From assembly GCF_001075875.1 (NCBI RefSeq), contig NZ_JUOS01000130.1, positions 1-45,826 of the forward strand: 45,826 bases of DNA, written 5' to 3'. The DNA is from Streptococcus oralis (GTDB lineage: Bacteria; Bacillota; Bacilli; Lactobacillales; Streptococcaceae). Under the pieces are notes generated by a model, which was given only the letters and a program-made list of their open reading frames with translations, had not been told where the DNA came from and searched no databases. The first letter of the stretch is position 1. Each line of letters opens with the position of its first letter. This document shows positions 22,761-31,180 of the stretch, in pieces. Made by a program: the position numbers and the translations under genes.

Positions 22761-23894
22761 GTGGCAAGTTATAGACAGCGCGGAAAAAACAAACTTTGGG
22801 ATTATCGAATATTTGATAAGGAAGGAAAAGTTCTAGCAACAAATTCAGGTTTTAGAACAAAACGTGAGGCTATGAACGAAGCGCAGGAAAAAGAGAGGAA
22901 ATTATTTCAATCAAACTATACAATCAAATTCGATAGTAAGGCTACACTGTATGAGCTTTGGCAGGATTGGTATGATTTAGTGATTCTTCCATCAGAAAAG
23001 GCAAAATCGACAAAAGAAGGCTATTCTTATAGAGGAAAGATGATGGAGAAAATCTTTTCCGACATACCTGCAGTTCAAATTAATCATAAAGAATATCAGT
23101 CTAAATTGAATGAATATGGTGAACAAGTAACTAAAGATCATGTGAGTCGATTAAATGCTGATATTCGAACAGTAGTCAATTTTAGCAAGAGAAATGGTCT
23201 AGTTTTGAATGATTTTACTGAAGGTGTAAAAATATTTGGTCTGTCTGGTAAAGATATTGATGATAAATATCTCCATAGTATTTCTGACTATAAAAGTTTG
23301 TTATCTCATCTACGGTCAAAATTTAATTATCGAGAATCGGTGATGGCTTATCTATTATACTTTTTATTTAAGACTGGATTTAGAGTTGGAGAAGGTATGG
23401 CAGTATGCTGGTCTGACATTGATTTTGAAAACAAGACCATTAAAACATATAGAAGATTTTCAGGAGATCGACAAGAGTTTACTCCCCCAAAGACGAAAAC
23501 CTCTGTTAGAGAGATTCCTGTTGATGAAAAATTATTGCAAGTTCTAGAAGATTTAAAAGCAGAACAGTCTAAAGTTCTTTATGATCGTGAAGATTTGAAT
23601 AAAGAAGATTTAGTTTTTTATGATAGAAGATATAGAATCCCAACAAATGCAGGTCTTAATAAATATTTAAGAGTTTGTTTATCAGAACTTGGAATTGGTA
23701 GTCAAGAAATGTCAGCAACTTCAGGTAGACATACCTACGGTTCATTTCTACTTGCAAAGGGGGTGGATATATGGATAGTAGCAAAGCTGATGGGACATAA
23801 AGATATTCAGCAAATTATTAGAACATATGGTCATGTTTTGCAAGAAGTGATCGATAAAGAGTATGATACAGTTAGGCAGTTATTGGTCGATTAA
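22761..23894 (+). CDS. int: Tyrosine recombinase (element integrase)
   Basis: The integrase inserts and excises the element at its attachment site. With the GTG start at 22761, preceded by GGAAAGGGG, it has 377 residues and begins with the usual ASYRQRGKN arm-binding domain. A core-binding SAM-like domain follows (about 60-165), then the catalytic domain: R208 in GFRVGE, R323 in SGRHT, H346 in MGHKD and nucleophile Y356 in RTYGHV. The position of the first His of the H-x-x-R box is Thr (T320). An in-frame ATG at 22728 lacks a ribosome site and lies upstream of the probable transcription start. It is the last gene of the element. Confidence 0.92.
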   Translation: MASYRQRGKNKLWDYRIFDKEGKVLATNSGFRTKREAMNEAQEKERKLFQSNYTIKFDSKATLYELWQDWYDLVILPSEKAKSTKEGYSYRGKMMEKIFSDIPAVQINHKEYQSKLNEYGEQVTKDHVSRLNADIRTVVNFSKRNGLVLNDFTEGVKIFGLSGKDIDDKYLHSISDYKSLLSHLRSKFNYRESVMAYLLYFLFKTGFRVGEGMAVCWSDIDFENKTIKTYRRFSGDRQEFTPPKTKTSVREIPVDEKLLQVLEDLKAEQSKVLYDREDLNKEDLVFYDRRYRIPTNAGLNKYLRVCLSELGIGSQEMSATSGRHTYGSFLLAKGVDIWIVAKLMGHKDIQQIIRTYGHVLQEVIDKEYDTVRQLLVD

Positions 23895-23918
23895 AGAAGA
23901 AAAATAAAAGCAAATTCA

Positions 23919-23937
23919 TTGACCAAAATTTGACCAA
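23919..23937 (+). repeat. Paired TTGACCAA repeats, possible integrase arm sites
   Basis: TTGACCAA occurs at 23919-23926 and 23930-23937, an 11-bp period of one helical turn, 25 bases after the integrase stop. A partly matching inverted copy (TTGGTCGA) lies just upstream near 23883. Arm-type integrase sites typically occur here. Confidence 0.45.
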
Positions 23938-23978
23938 GTGTATCAAAAGCATTGATAATACAATATTTCTGAGATATT

Positions 23979-24005
23979 TTCTTATCCCTGCAATCGGCAT
24001 AAGAA
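23979..24005. other. Candidate attR core (inverted repeat)
   Basis: TTCTTAT (23979-23985) and ATAAGAA (23999-24005) flank 13 bases. Inverted core-type sites around a crossover region are expected for a tyrosine recombinase, and this is the only clear one between int and the next chromosomal gene. No matching copy was found by eye at the left side, so the right boundary is tentative. Confidence 0.3.
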
Positions 24006-24075
24006 AGAGCAATAAAATAAATATTATATTAGTTTATTAGAATCATCAATACTCATCAAAATGAGGAGGAGTATC

Positions 24076-24939
24076 ATGAACAAGAAAGAACGGATGAAAC
24101 ATGTTGAGAAGACCCATGGTCGAAAAGGGACTTCATCTAGATTGGCAGAAACCCTTTCCACAATTAATAATATAAAAATGTATATCGGTCTTGCCATAAC
24201 AGCTCTAGTTATAATCATTGTTGCTAGCATCTTTTTAAATTCACCTAATCTTAAGCAAGAAGCAAATCAAACTTCTTCCTCATCTAAGACTGAAGAGACG
24301 ACAAAAAGTCAAGGGAAAGAGGATGATAAGGATAAGGTAAAGGAAGAAGAAATTCAAAAGCTAAAGGAGCAATTGGCTGATTTGGATACCAAGATCTCAG
24401 AATCGGAGCAGCATGTTAGTCAATTAAAAAAAGAAGCTTCTGTTCCCAAATTAGATATTGAAGCTCTCAGAAATAATGATTTTTCAAGTTTAGAGGGTAC
24501 TTGGCGGACACAGTCTGGTAATGAATATATCATTAATGATTCAGGGGAAGTCCAATCTTCTTGGATATACAATGATCAAAAGCATGAGTCTATTGTTGAA
24601 TTGAAAGTATCAAAAAGTCAGAATGATCGCAACCCAGAAACAGTAGCCCTTGGTGCTTGGGCAAAAGGTTCTCAGGCGGGAGGGTTTGTGGTAGTTGTTG
24701 TACCAAGTGGTGTTGTCATGGAACCTGGTGGTGATGGAAAAATAACAGACAATTCCAATCACACTGAGGATAGACTCTTTGCAGGACAACAATATGAAGG
24801 AATGTTGATGCATCCAGAAAATGTTTACTATCGTGTTAAACCAGATACGAGCCAATTAGAATCAGAAGAGAAGAATTTAGCGAAATTGAAAGCTGATCGT
24901 GATGCCATCAAATCAGCTTTAGAGTCTAAAGAAAAATGA
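24076..24939 (+). CDS. DUF6287-type membrane-anchored protein
   Basis: The 287-residue protein, started at the ATG at 24076 behind GAGGAGGA, has a basic cytoplasmic N-terminus and one membrane helix (about 37-57, YIGLAITALVIIIVASIFL). A Ser/Thr/Lys linker and coiled coil (about 92-125) follow, then an extracellular domain opening LRNNDFSSLEGTWRTQSGNE, characteristic of DUF6287 proteins of streptococci. A second coiled coil closes the protein. It is the first chromosomal gene beyond the integrase and ends in its own terminator. Its biochemical role is unknown. Confidence 0.75.
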   Translation: MNKKERMKHVEKTHGRKGTSSRLAETLSTINNIKMYIGLAITALVIIIVASIFLNSPNLKQEANQTSSSSKTEETTKSQGKEDDKDKVKEEEIQKLKEQLADLDTKISESEQHVSQLKKEASVPKLDIEALRNNDFSSLEGTWRTQSGNEYIINDSGEVQSSWIYNDQKHESIVELKVSKSQNDRNPETVALGAWAKGSQAGGFVVVVVPSGVVMEPGGDGKITDNSNHTEDRLFAGQQYEGMLMHPENVYYRVKPDTSQLESEEKNLAKLKADRDAIKSALESKEK

Positions 24940-24951
24940 AAAATGAATGAA

Positions 24952-24977
24952 AAGAAGCCAGCAATGGCTTCTTTTTT
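24952..24977 (+). terminator. Terminator of the DUF6287 gene
   Basis: AGAAGCCA (24953-24960) pairs with TGGCTTCT (24965-24972) across GCAA, then TTTTT. Confidence 0.9.
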
Positions 24978-25029
24978 AGAAAAATTCTGACCACATAGTC
25001 TATCATGTCTGCCACATAGACAAAAGCTA

Positions 25030-25058
25030 TTGTTTGCGATTTTTATTTCTGTTATAGT
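25030..25058 (+). promoter_or_regulatory. Promoter of the small membrane-protein gene
   Basis: TTGTTT (25030-25035) and TATAGT (25053-25058) are 17 bases apart, with TG before the -10. Confidence 0.6.
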
Positions 25059-25114
25059 TGTAATTGTTAAAGGGAGATAAAACTTCCTAACAAAATAGAA
25101 AATGAGGTCGTATC

Positions 25115-25420
25115 ATGAAAAAAGTAGTAGGTATCGGATTTTTAGTCGTTGCAGTAGCAGTTTTGTATTTTGGTTTTGTTGGATGGCCAAGTTTGGATGT
25201 CAATATCTGGGCCCTCTTTCCAGTAGGTTTATTCCTATTTTTTACCCTTGAGAATTTGGTGAAAAAAGATTACAAGGCCAGTCTCATGAGCTTGATTATT
25301 GCCTTTATCATCGCCAATGCCATTCTTGATATCTTGCCACTTTCAAGCGGTTTGGTTATCGGTGCTGGAGTCTTGGCTTGCGTTGGAATTGGATTTCTTT
25401 TTCCTGAAGCCAATAAGTAA
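25115..25420 (+). CDS. Small LiaF/LiaI-like membrane protein
   Basis: The 101-residue protein consists of four hydrophobic segments (about 4-22, 30-46, 56-73 and 77-95). WPSLDVNIWALFPVGLFLFF and the pattern after it resemble the membrane part of LiaF/DUF5668-type stress proteins. There is no accompanying two-component system here, so a cell-envelope role is only suggested. It is a single-gene unit with its own promoter and a shared bidirectional terminator. Confidence 0.6.
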   Translation: MKKVVGIGFLVVAVAVLYFGFVGWPSLDVNIWALFPVGLFLFFTLENLVKKDYKASLMSLIIAFIIANAILDILPLSSGLVIGAGVLACVGIGFLFPEANK

Positions 25421-25434
25421 GAAAAATAATACAA

Positions 25435-25463
25435 AAAAATCTCGAGATTTTCTCGAGATTTTT
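25435..25463. terminator. Bidirectional terminator between convergent genes
   Basis: AAAAATCTCGAG (25435-25446) and CTCGAGATTTTT (25452-25463) form a perfect 12-bp stem with A and T runs on both sides. Confidence 0.9.
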
Positions 25464-25466
25464 TCT

Positions 25467-27128
25467 TTATTGACCTGCGTAATATTTTTGAATCCCTTTT
25501 ACAATACCTGCAACCAATCTGTTTTGGTAGGCATCACTGCGGACTTGTTGATTCTCATTGAAATTGTCAATATATCCCAATTCCAATAGAACGGCTGGTT
25601 TATTAGTTTCTCGAAGGACAGCAAAACTACTTCGTAGACGACCTGCATCCTTAGCACCAGTTTCAGCTAATAGTGAAGAGTGGATATCTGCCGCGAGGCG
25701 ATTGCTTTCACTGATTCTGTCAGGGTGGTTATGCCAGTAAGGATTGATCTTAGAAGGATAACCAGCAGCTTCTTCATAAGAATAAGTCTGGATTCCAGCT
25801 CTGTTTGAAGCTGGATTACCACTAGCATTGAAGTGAATACTAATAAAGATATCTGAGTCAGTCTTATTAACCATTCTTGAACGTTCGGTGACATAGTCTA
25901 CAAAGACATCACTGTCTCTTGAAGAAAGAACAGTATAGCCGAGTCCTTCAAGCTCCTTGCGTAGCTTTTGGTAAACTTGCATGTTCAGTTCTTTTTCGGT
26001 GATGTTATAATAAGATGCTCCAGGATCTTTACCACCATGGCCTGGATCTAGGAAGATGATATTGTTATATTTCCCCTTTTCAAACCCGTGGCTTGTAGAA
26101 GCTTCTCCAAGCCATTTTCCATCACTTTGAAATTGCTGGTCTTTCCCATCGATTTTATAGGTACCTGTAACATAGACTCCATTTTCATCTACATAGTAGC
26201 GAGCTTTATAGTAACTATCGTCAATCCATTCGCTCTTAGCCATGTAGCCACCTGCCTTGAGGTAGTATGAACCAACCCATTGACGCGCTGCATAGGTACC
26301 ACCAGATTTCAAGTAGAACCAACTATCATAGTTTTTATCGAAAATCCATTCTTTTTCAGCCATAGCACCGCTAGCTTTTAGGTAGTAGCTACCTTGCCAT
26401 TGGTTGTTTGCCATAGTGGCGTCTTTGTTAAAGTAGTACCAGGTCCCACTAATTTTGTCCCACTTATTTTTGATTAATTTACCAGAAGCAAGGGCATAGT
26501 ACCATTGTCCATCTTGTTTTACCCAAGAACTCTCAGCCATGGCACCACTATTAGTAAACAGATAGTCGTCAAAAATCGTGTTGCTGAGCATGACACCGTC
26601 TTGATCAAAATAGTACCAGACACCACCGATCTTTTCCCATTTTTGTTGAGAAATTTTTCCATAAGCGTTAGCGTAATACCATTTTTCTTGGAGTTTACTC
26701 CAACCAGAATCGACCATGGCCCCGCTACTAGTAAGGATATATCCGTCAAAAATAGTATCGCTCAACATGATGCCATCTTTGTTGAAGTAGTACCATTTTC
26801 CGTGGATTTTTTTCCAGTTAAGAACAGGGGCATTATTTTCATAGAAGCGCCAGATGTTTTCCTCTAATACCCAACCTTCTTTTTGAACTTCTGGTGACTT
26901 GTCTTCTTCTTTCTTAGCTGGATTTGTCGTTTGATTGGCATTTGCTTCAGTTGAAGGTTCAGCTTCCTTGGCAGGAAGACTATTTTTCTCTACTTGGTCA
27001 GTAGAGGTTTCACTGTGTGTTGTTTCTACTGGGGTTGATTGTACTTTGTTTTCCTCAGCATAGCTAAGGTTGGTTGTTAGACCAAAAACTGAAAGCGTAA
27101 TGGCGCTTGCCAAGAGCGTTTTTTTCAC
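25467..27128 (-). CDS. Choline-binding N-acetylmuramoyl-L-alanine amidase (Amidase_3)
   Basis: The secreted 553-residue hydrolase has a signal peptide (LLASAITLSVFGLTTNLSYA), a Thr/Glu-rich linker and about ten choline-binding repeats (WYYFNKDGIML, SGAMVDSGW and related). A C-terminal zinc amidase_3 domain begins IIFLDPGHGGKDPG, with the further ligands in ITEKEL and SIHFNASG and the catalytic Glu in LLELGYIDN. It cleaves the amide bond between MurNAc and the stem peptide. Domain order is repeats first and catalysis last, unlike LytA. The GTG at 27128 stands 9 bases after AGGAG, whereas the ATG at 27137 abuts it, so GTG is the likelier start. It may act in cell separation or lysis. Confidence 0.9.
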   Translation of the reverse strand: MKKTLLASAITLSVFGLTTNLSYAEENKVQSTPVETTHSETSTDQVEKNSLPAKEAEPSTEANANQTTNPAKKEEDKSPEVQKEGWVLEENIWRFYENNAPVLNWKKIHGKWYYFNKDGIMLSDTIFDGYILTSSGAMVDSGWSKLQEKWYYANAYGKISQQKWEKIGGVWYYFDQDGVMLSNTIFDDYLFTNSGAMAESSWVKQDGQWYYALASGKLIKNKWDKISGTWYYFNKDATMANNQWQGSYYLKASGAMAEKEWIFDKNYDSWFYLKSGGTYAARQWVGSYYLKAGGYMAKSEWIDDSYYKARYYVDENGVYVTGTYKIDGKDQQFQSDGKWLGEASTSHGFEKGKYNNIIFLDPGHGGKDPGASYYNITEKELNMQVYQKLRKELEGLGYTVLSSRDSDVFVDYVTERSRMVNKTDSDIFISIHFNASGNPASNRAGIQTYSYEEAAGYPSKINPYWHNHPDRISESNRLAADIHSSLLAETGAKDAGRLRSSFAVLRETNKPAVLLELGYIDNFNENQQVRSDAYQNRLVAGIVKGIQKYYAGQ

Positions 27129-27246
27129 TTGATTCATCTCCTATACATTTTTTATAATCTTTTTTAAAATTTCATTAGAAAAGCCCCTCTTAGGAATATC
27201 TAGAAACCAAGATCGAGGTGTTGGTGGGCTATATTGTAATAGTTGA

Positions 27247-27591
27247 CTATTTCATCACGAAAATTTGAACAATCATGATGATATAGATGAGCAGTGTTAG
27301 TAAAAATCCAGCTCGCCAAAAGAATTTAATAAATTTTGGATAATAAAAACTACGTTTTTTATTTAAGAAGAAAAAGACTAGCACAATTGCTAGTATTGAT
27401 AAGGCCGTTCCCAATACTGGAAGTTGATTGTGTGTAAACATCTTAGCCGTAATCAAATAGTATTCAAAAATTAGAAAAGGAAAAGCTAAATCAGCAGCAT
27501 TGATGCCCCTTTTCTTTAACTTAAAGAGTCTGCTTAAAATAATCGCCAGAGCTAAGGTTAGTACCAAAAGCAAGATGGAAGCAAGTTTCAT
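27247..27591 (-). CDS. DUF3397 family membrane protein
   Basis: This protein of about 114 residues has four hydrophobic helices and the family phrases FKLKKRGINAADLAFPFLIF and KFIKFFWRAGFLLTLLIYII. It is a conserved streptococcal membrane protein without known function. Translation probably begins at the ATG at 27591 (MKLASILLL); a further in-frame ATG lies three codons upstream and neither has a strong ribosome site. A gap of 118 bases separates it from the amidase gene downstream. Confidence 0.7.
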   Translation of the reverse strand: MKLASILLLVLTLALAIILSRLFKLKKRGINAADLAFPFLIFEYYLITAKMFTHNQLPVLGTALSILAIVLVFFFLNKKRSFYYPKFIKFFWRAGFLLTLLIYIIMIVQIFVMK

Positions 27592-27851
27592 TAAAATCAT
27601 ACCATTATTGTATCATAAAATTTTGAGAATAGAAAAGTAAATTCCTTGATTTATCACTGTTTTAGCAAAAAATCATTGATAAGAAACAGATTTTATAATT
27701 CCTGCTTGATCAGAATAAATCATGTGTTCGATACAATGGTAGTTTGTATCCTCAATATAAATCTTTTTTATGTTCACCATAGAAAATATATATTAGTCAG
27801 AAGTGAAGAATAGTAGTAGAATGAGTAGCAAATAAAACAAAGGAGTTTCTT

Positions 27852-29102
27852 ATGAAATTAGTTACGTTATGGTCAAAACTCTCACTTGGTATCCAATTAT
27901 TGGTGGCTTTGGTCTTGGGTGTGATTGCTGCAGTCATCTGGCCACAATTTGCAGGCTTTTATCAATTTTTAGGTCAAGCCTTTATTAAATTGATCAATAT
28001 GGTTATCATTCCTTTAATCTTCCCAACTATCGTTGTTGCGGTAGCTGGTGTTATCGGGAAAAAATCTTTTGGGAAAATCTTGACCAAGAGTTTGGTTTAC
28101 TTTTTCGTAGTAACAACTGCTATTACTCTTTTGTTTGTATTTGCTAGTTACTATTTAGGATTTGGTCAAGGAGTGAATATCGGTCAAACTGGTGGTAACC
28201 TTGATGGAATTGCCAATAATGTAAAATTTAGCGAATTTTTGCTTGGTTTTATTCCATCAAATATCGTCAAGTCTCTTTCAGAAGGTGCCCTCTTGCCAAT
28301 TATCGTGTTTGCCATCTTTCTTGGTTACGGAATCGGTAATCTTAAATCAGAGAAATCTCAGAAAATTATCCAAGGTTTCCAAATCTGGATTGAAGCCATC
28401 TACAAAATTGTTGCAGTAATTATCAAATTATCACCGATTGGAATTTTTGGATTTATCGCCAAAGATGTTGCCACTACTGGCCTTGATAAATTGATTGGAC
28501 TTGGTCAATTTGTAATTGGAACTTATTTGGCTTATGCTGTTTTGGTTCTTCTTATTTTCCCTTTGATTGCCGTCTTCTTTAAAGTTCCGTATTTGTCAGC
28601 CTTTCGTGAAAATTGGAGTCTCTTGACACTGGCCTTTGTTACGGGTAGTTCTAGTGTTGTCTTGCCATCACTTCTTAAAGATTTGAAAAAACAGGGGCAT
28701 GACGAGCATACAATTGATTTAGTTGTTCCTTTAGGATATACTTTTAACTTAGAAGGAGCAGCGGTTTATTTCTCAGTAGCGACAATTTTTATCGCCCACG
28801 CCTATGGTATTCAATTTTCTTTATCAAGTCTCTTGTTTACTGTTTTATTGTTGACTTTGATTGGAAAAACTGCAGCAACTGTGCCATCAGGAGCTATCGT
28901 AGTTCTATTAGCTGCAGCACCTCAATTGGGCTTGCCAGTTGAAGGAGTAGCCTTGATTTTTGCAGTTGATTTCTTTGTCAATGCTGGCCGTACCATGATC
29001 AATGTTTTGGGTCAAATTTTAACAGTTAGCGTTATCGAAAAAACAGAAGGATATATTTTAGAAGAAGAAAAGGAAAGCCAATTATCAGTCAGCTTTTCTT
29101 AA
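27852..29102 (+). CDS. Dicarboxylate/amino acid:cation symporter (DAACS, GltP-like)
   Basis: The 416-residue transporter shows the SLC1/GltPh plan: eight membrane segments and two hairpins with GSSSVVLPSLL (HP1) and VPSGAIVVLLAAAP (HP2). YTFNLEGAAVYF replaces the usual NMDGT-like loop on helix 7. On helix 8 it reads VNAGRTMINVLGQ: Arg380 and Asn384 are kept, but the positions of the substrate-binding and Na+-binding Asp residues of GltPh are Asn377 and Gln388. It probably imports an acidic or related amino acid, with uncertain specificity and ion coupling. AAAGGAG precedes the ATG. The ATP-grasp gene follows 14 bases later, so the two likely form an operon. Confidence 0.85.
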   Translation: MKLVTLWSKLSLGIQLLVALVLGVIAAVIWPQFAGFYQFLGQAFIKLINMVIIPLIFPTIVVAVAGVIGKKSFGKILTKSLVYFFVVTTAITLLFVFASYYLGFGQGVNIGQTGGNLDGIANNVKFSEFLLGFIPSNIVKSLSEGALLPIIVFAIFLGYGIGNLKSEKSQKIIQGFQIWIEAIYKIVAVIIKLSPIGIFGFIAKDVATTGLDKLIGLGQFVIGTYLAYAVLVLLIFPLIAVFFKVPYLSAFRENWSLLTLAFVTGSSSVVLPSLLKDLKKQGHDEHTIDLVVPLGYTFNLEGAAVYFSVATIFIAHAYGIQFSLSSLLFTVLLLTLIGKTAATVPSGAIVVLLAAAPQLGLPVEGVALIFAVDFFVNAGRTMINVLGQILTVSVIEKTEGYILEEEKESQLSVSFS

Positions 29103-29116
29103 GGAGTTTATAAGTA

Positions 29117-30058
29117 ATGAGTGAAGCAAAAGTTTATGTAATCCATGAGAATCTTGAATGGACCCAGCATTTGGTCAAATGGTTGGAAGAACTAGAAGTC
29201 CCTTATGAACTATGGGATCTGTCTAGTGGGATTTTAGATTTGCAAAGCCCACCGCCGCAAGGTATCTTTTACAATCGCATGTCTGCCTCTTCTCACACAA
29301 GAGGACATCGTTATGCGCCAGAATTTACAGAGCAGGTGATTACTTGGTTAGAAGCACACGGGCGCAAAGTTGTGAATGGTACTGGTGCTATCAACCTTGA
29401 AATTAGTAAAGTCAAACAATATTTGAAGTTAAACGAATCTGGTATCGAGACTCCTGCGACAGTTGCGGTTTTAGGGCAAGAGAACATTATTGAAGCCGCA
29501 AGAAAATTGAACATCTATCCTTTGATTACCAAGCATAATCGAGCAGGTAAGGGGTTAGGCGTTCAACTCTTCCAAAATGAAGAAGAATTGGAAGCTTATG
29601 TCAATAGTCCCCTTTTTGAACCATCAGTGGACGGGATCACCTTGTTACAAGCCTACATCAAACCAAGTGATGGACGCATCCGCCGTTCAGAGTTTATCAA
29701 TCAGAAGTTCCTTTATACTGTTTCAATCGATTCTTCAGATGGTTTCCAACTGTGCCCAGCAGATGGTTGCCAAATTGGCAAGAGACCAGAGCAACTGGAA
29801 ACATCTGAGAAATTCCAGATTACAGAACCTCTACCAGATGACCGAAGAGAAGCTTATGAAAACTTCCTAAAAAATGCTCAGATTGAAGTTGCTGCTATTG
29901 AATGGGTTCAGTCAGAGAGAGGTGATATTTATGTTTATGATGTAAATACCAACACAAACTACAATCCTACCGCAGAAAAAAATGCCAATATTTTTGCTCA
30001 CCAACATTTGGCTCACTATCTAAAAACAGAATTGCAAGCCCTAACGAATGGACAATAA
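29117..30058 (+). CDS. RimK-like ATP-grasp ligase
   Basis: The 313-residue protein has the fold of RimK/glutathione-synthase ligases. A N-terminal pre-ATP-grasp domain is followed by ATP-binding lysines (SKVKQY, PLITKHNRAGKGLGVQLF) and the Mg-binding end VYDVNTNTNYNPTAEKN. Such enzymes form an amide bond between a carboxylate and an amine, often adding glutamate to a protein or small molecule. The substrate is unknown. Co-transcription with a dicarboxylate/amino-acid symporter suggests that both act on an amino acid or its conjugate. The gene ends before a strong hairpin. Confidence 0.75.
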   Translation: MSEAKVYVIHENLEWTQHLVKWLEELEVPYELWDLSSGILDLQSPPPQGIFYNRMSASSHTRGHRYAPEFTEQVITWLEAHGRKVVNGTGAINLEISKVKQYLKLNESGIETPATVAVLGQENIIEAARKLNIYPLITKHNRAGKGLGVQLFQNEEELEAYVNSPLFEPSVDGITLLQAYIKPSDGRIRRSEFINQKFLYTVSIDSSDGFQLCPADGCQIGKRPEQLETSEKFQITEPLPDDRREAYENFLKNAQIEVAAIEWVQSERGDIYVYDVNTNTNYNPTAEKNANIFAHQHLAHYLKTELQALTNGQ

Positions 30059-30071
30059 AGTAACTAATTCA

Positions 30072-30108
30072 AAAATCCCCCAGTATTAAATGACTGGGGG
30101 ATTGATTT
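30072..30108. terminator. Hairpin terminator after the ATP-grasp gene
   Basis: ATCCCCCAGT (30075-30084) and ACTGGGGGAT (30093-30102) form a perfect 10-bp stem with an 8-base loop. The better T-run is on the minus strand, so it may work both ways. Confidence 0.8.
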
Positions 30109-30111
30109 GTT

Positions 30112-30273
30112 TATACTCTTCGAAAATCTCTTCAAACCACGTCAGCTTCCATCTGCAACCTCAAAATAGTATTTTGAGCTGCCTTCGTCAGTTCTATCCA
30201 CAACCTCAAAACGGTGTTTTGAGCAACCTGCGGCTCGCTTCCTAGTTTGCTCTTTGATTTTCATTGAGTATTA
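30112..30273 (-). repeat. BOX interspersed repeat
   Basis: Read on the minus strand, the 162 bases begin with the boxA-type TACTCAATGAAAATCAAAGA and end with GAAGAGATTTTCGAAGAGTA, the ends of the pneumococcal BOX element. The middle holds two short palindromic units: CTCAAAAC with GTTTTGAG, and CTCAAAAT with ATTTTGAG. It fills the gap between two convergent genes. BOX elements are non-coding and mobilised in trans. Confidence 0.9.
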
Positions 30274-30285
30274 ATCGATAAAAAA

Positions 30286-31149
30286 TTATTGCTTTGCTTT
30301 AAAGTCTGGATCCTTCAAACTTTGAACACTGGCATTGATCACTGCACCGACAATCAATAACTTGGCAATGATTATAAACCAGAACATCATGACAACAACG
30401 ATGATGGAACTGAAAAATCGAACGTCTACGAGATAGTTAACATAATTGTTGAAATAAGCTGAAAAGATCGTTAATAGAGATATGAGAGTAAGAAGTACGA
30501 ACAGACTTCCAGGAAGGACGTAACGAATACGACCGACTTTCACATTCGGAAGGAAATAATAGAGCATGATCAAAATTGCAAAAAGTAAGGCATAAATCAG
30601 CGGTCCTGTAAAATCCTGTAAATATGCAAATAGAGAACTTTCGGATTTCCAGTAGTTTTTTAGCAGATCCAATAACATATGACCAAACATACTTAGGAAT
30701 AGGGCAAGTGCAAAGAGAATTTGAAGTCCCAAACTAACTAGGAGACTCATCAGTTGGTGTGAGATAATTCCTCTATTTTTTGCAATTCCATAGGCTTTGT
30801 TAAAGGCCTTTTGAAGGAAATTCATGGATTTTGAAAATGTCCAAAGAGCTGATATCACCGCAAAACTCAATAGTCCAGCAGATGGTTGTGTCAGCACTTC
30901 ACGAGCAATCTTTGCTACTACATCATAGATCGTATCTGGTAAAAATTCCTTTAGTGTAATCAAGAAATCAGAGATTGGAATTTGAAAATAAGGCAAGATA
31001 TTGACGGCTATCATAAGTAAAGGGAAGATTGAAATCAACCAATAATAAGCCACAGCTACACTGGTTAATTCAATATCTGAAACATGATAGTAGTGTAAAA
31101 AAGCTTTTAATAAAGGCCTATTAGTTAGTTGTTTCCACAACTTTTTCAT
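30286..31149 (-). CDS. YihY/BrkB-family membrane protein
   Basis: The 287-residue protein has six membrane helices and the YihY signature: SVAVAYYWLISIFPLLMI near the start, then GLLSFAVISALWTFSKSM and FFSSIIVVVMMFWFIIIAKL. These proteins were once called ribonuclease BN but are integral membrane proteins of uncertain, possibly transport, function. The ATG at 31149 is 7 bases after GGAGG; an in-frame GTG 15 bases upstream would overlap the ribosome site. It follows the antiporter gene closely and is probably co-transcribed with it. Confidence 0.85.
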   Translation of the reverse strand: MKKLWKQLTNRPLLKAFLHYYHVSDIELTSVAVAYYWLISIFPLLMIAVNILPYFQIPISDFLITLKEFLPDTIYDVVAKIAREVLTQPSAGLLSFAVISALWTFSKSMNFLQKAFNKAYGIAKNRGIISHQLMSLLVSLGLQILFALALFLSMFGHMLLDLLKNYWKSESSLFAYLQDFTGPLIYALLFAILIMLYYFLPNVKVGRIRYVLPGSLFVLLTLISLLTIFSAYFNNYVNYLVDVRFFSSIIVVVMMFWFIIIAKLLIVGAVINASVQSLKDPDFKAKQ

Positions 31150-31180
31150 TGCATAATCCTCCACAATAGTAACCTAAATC

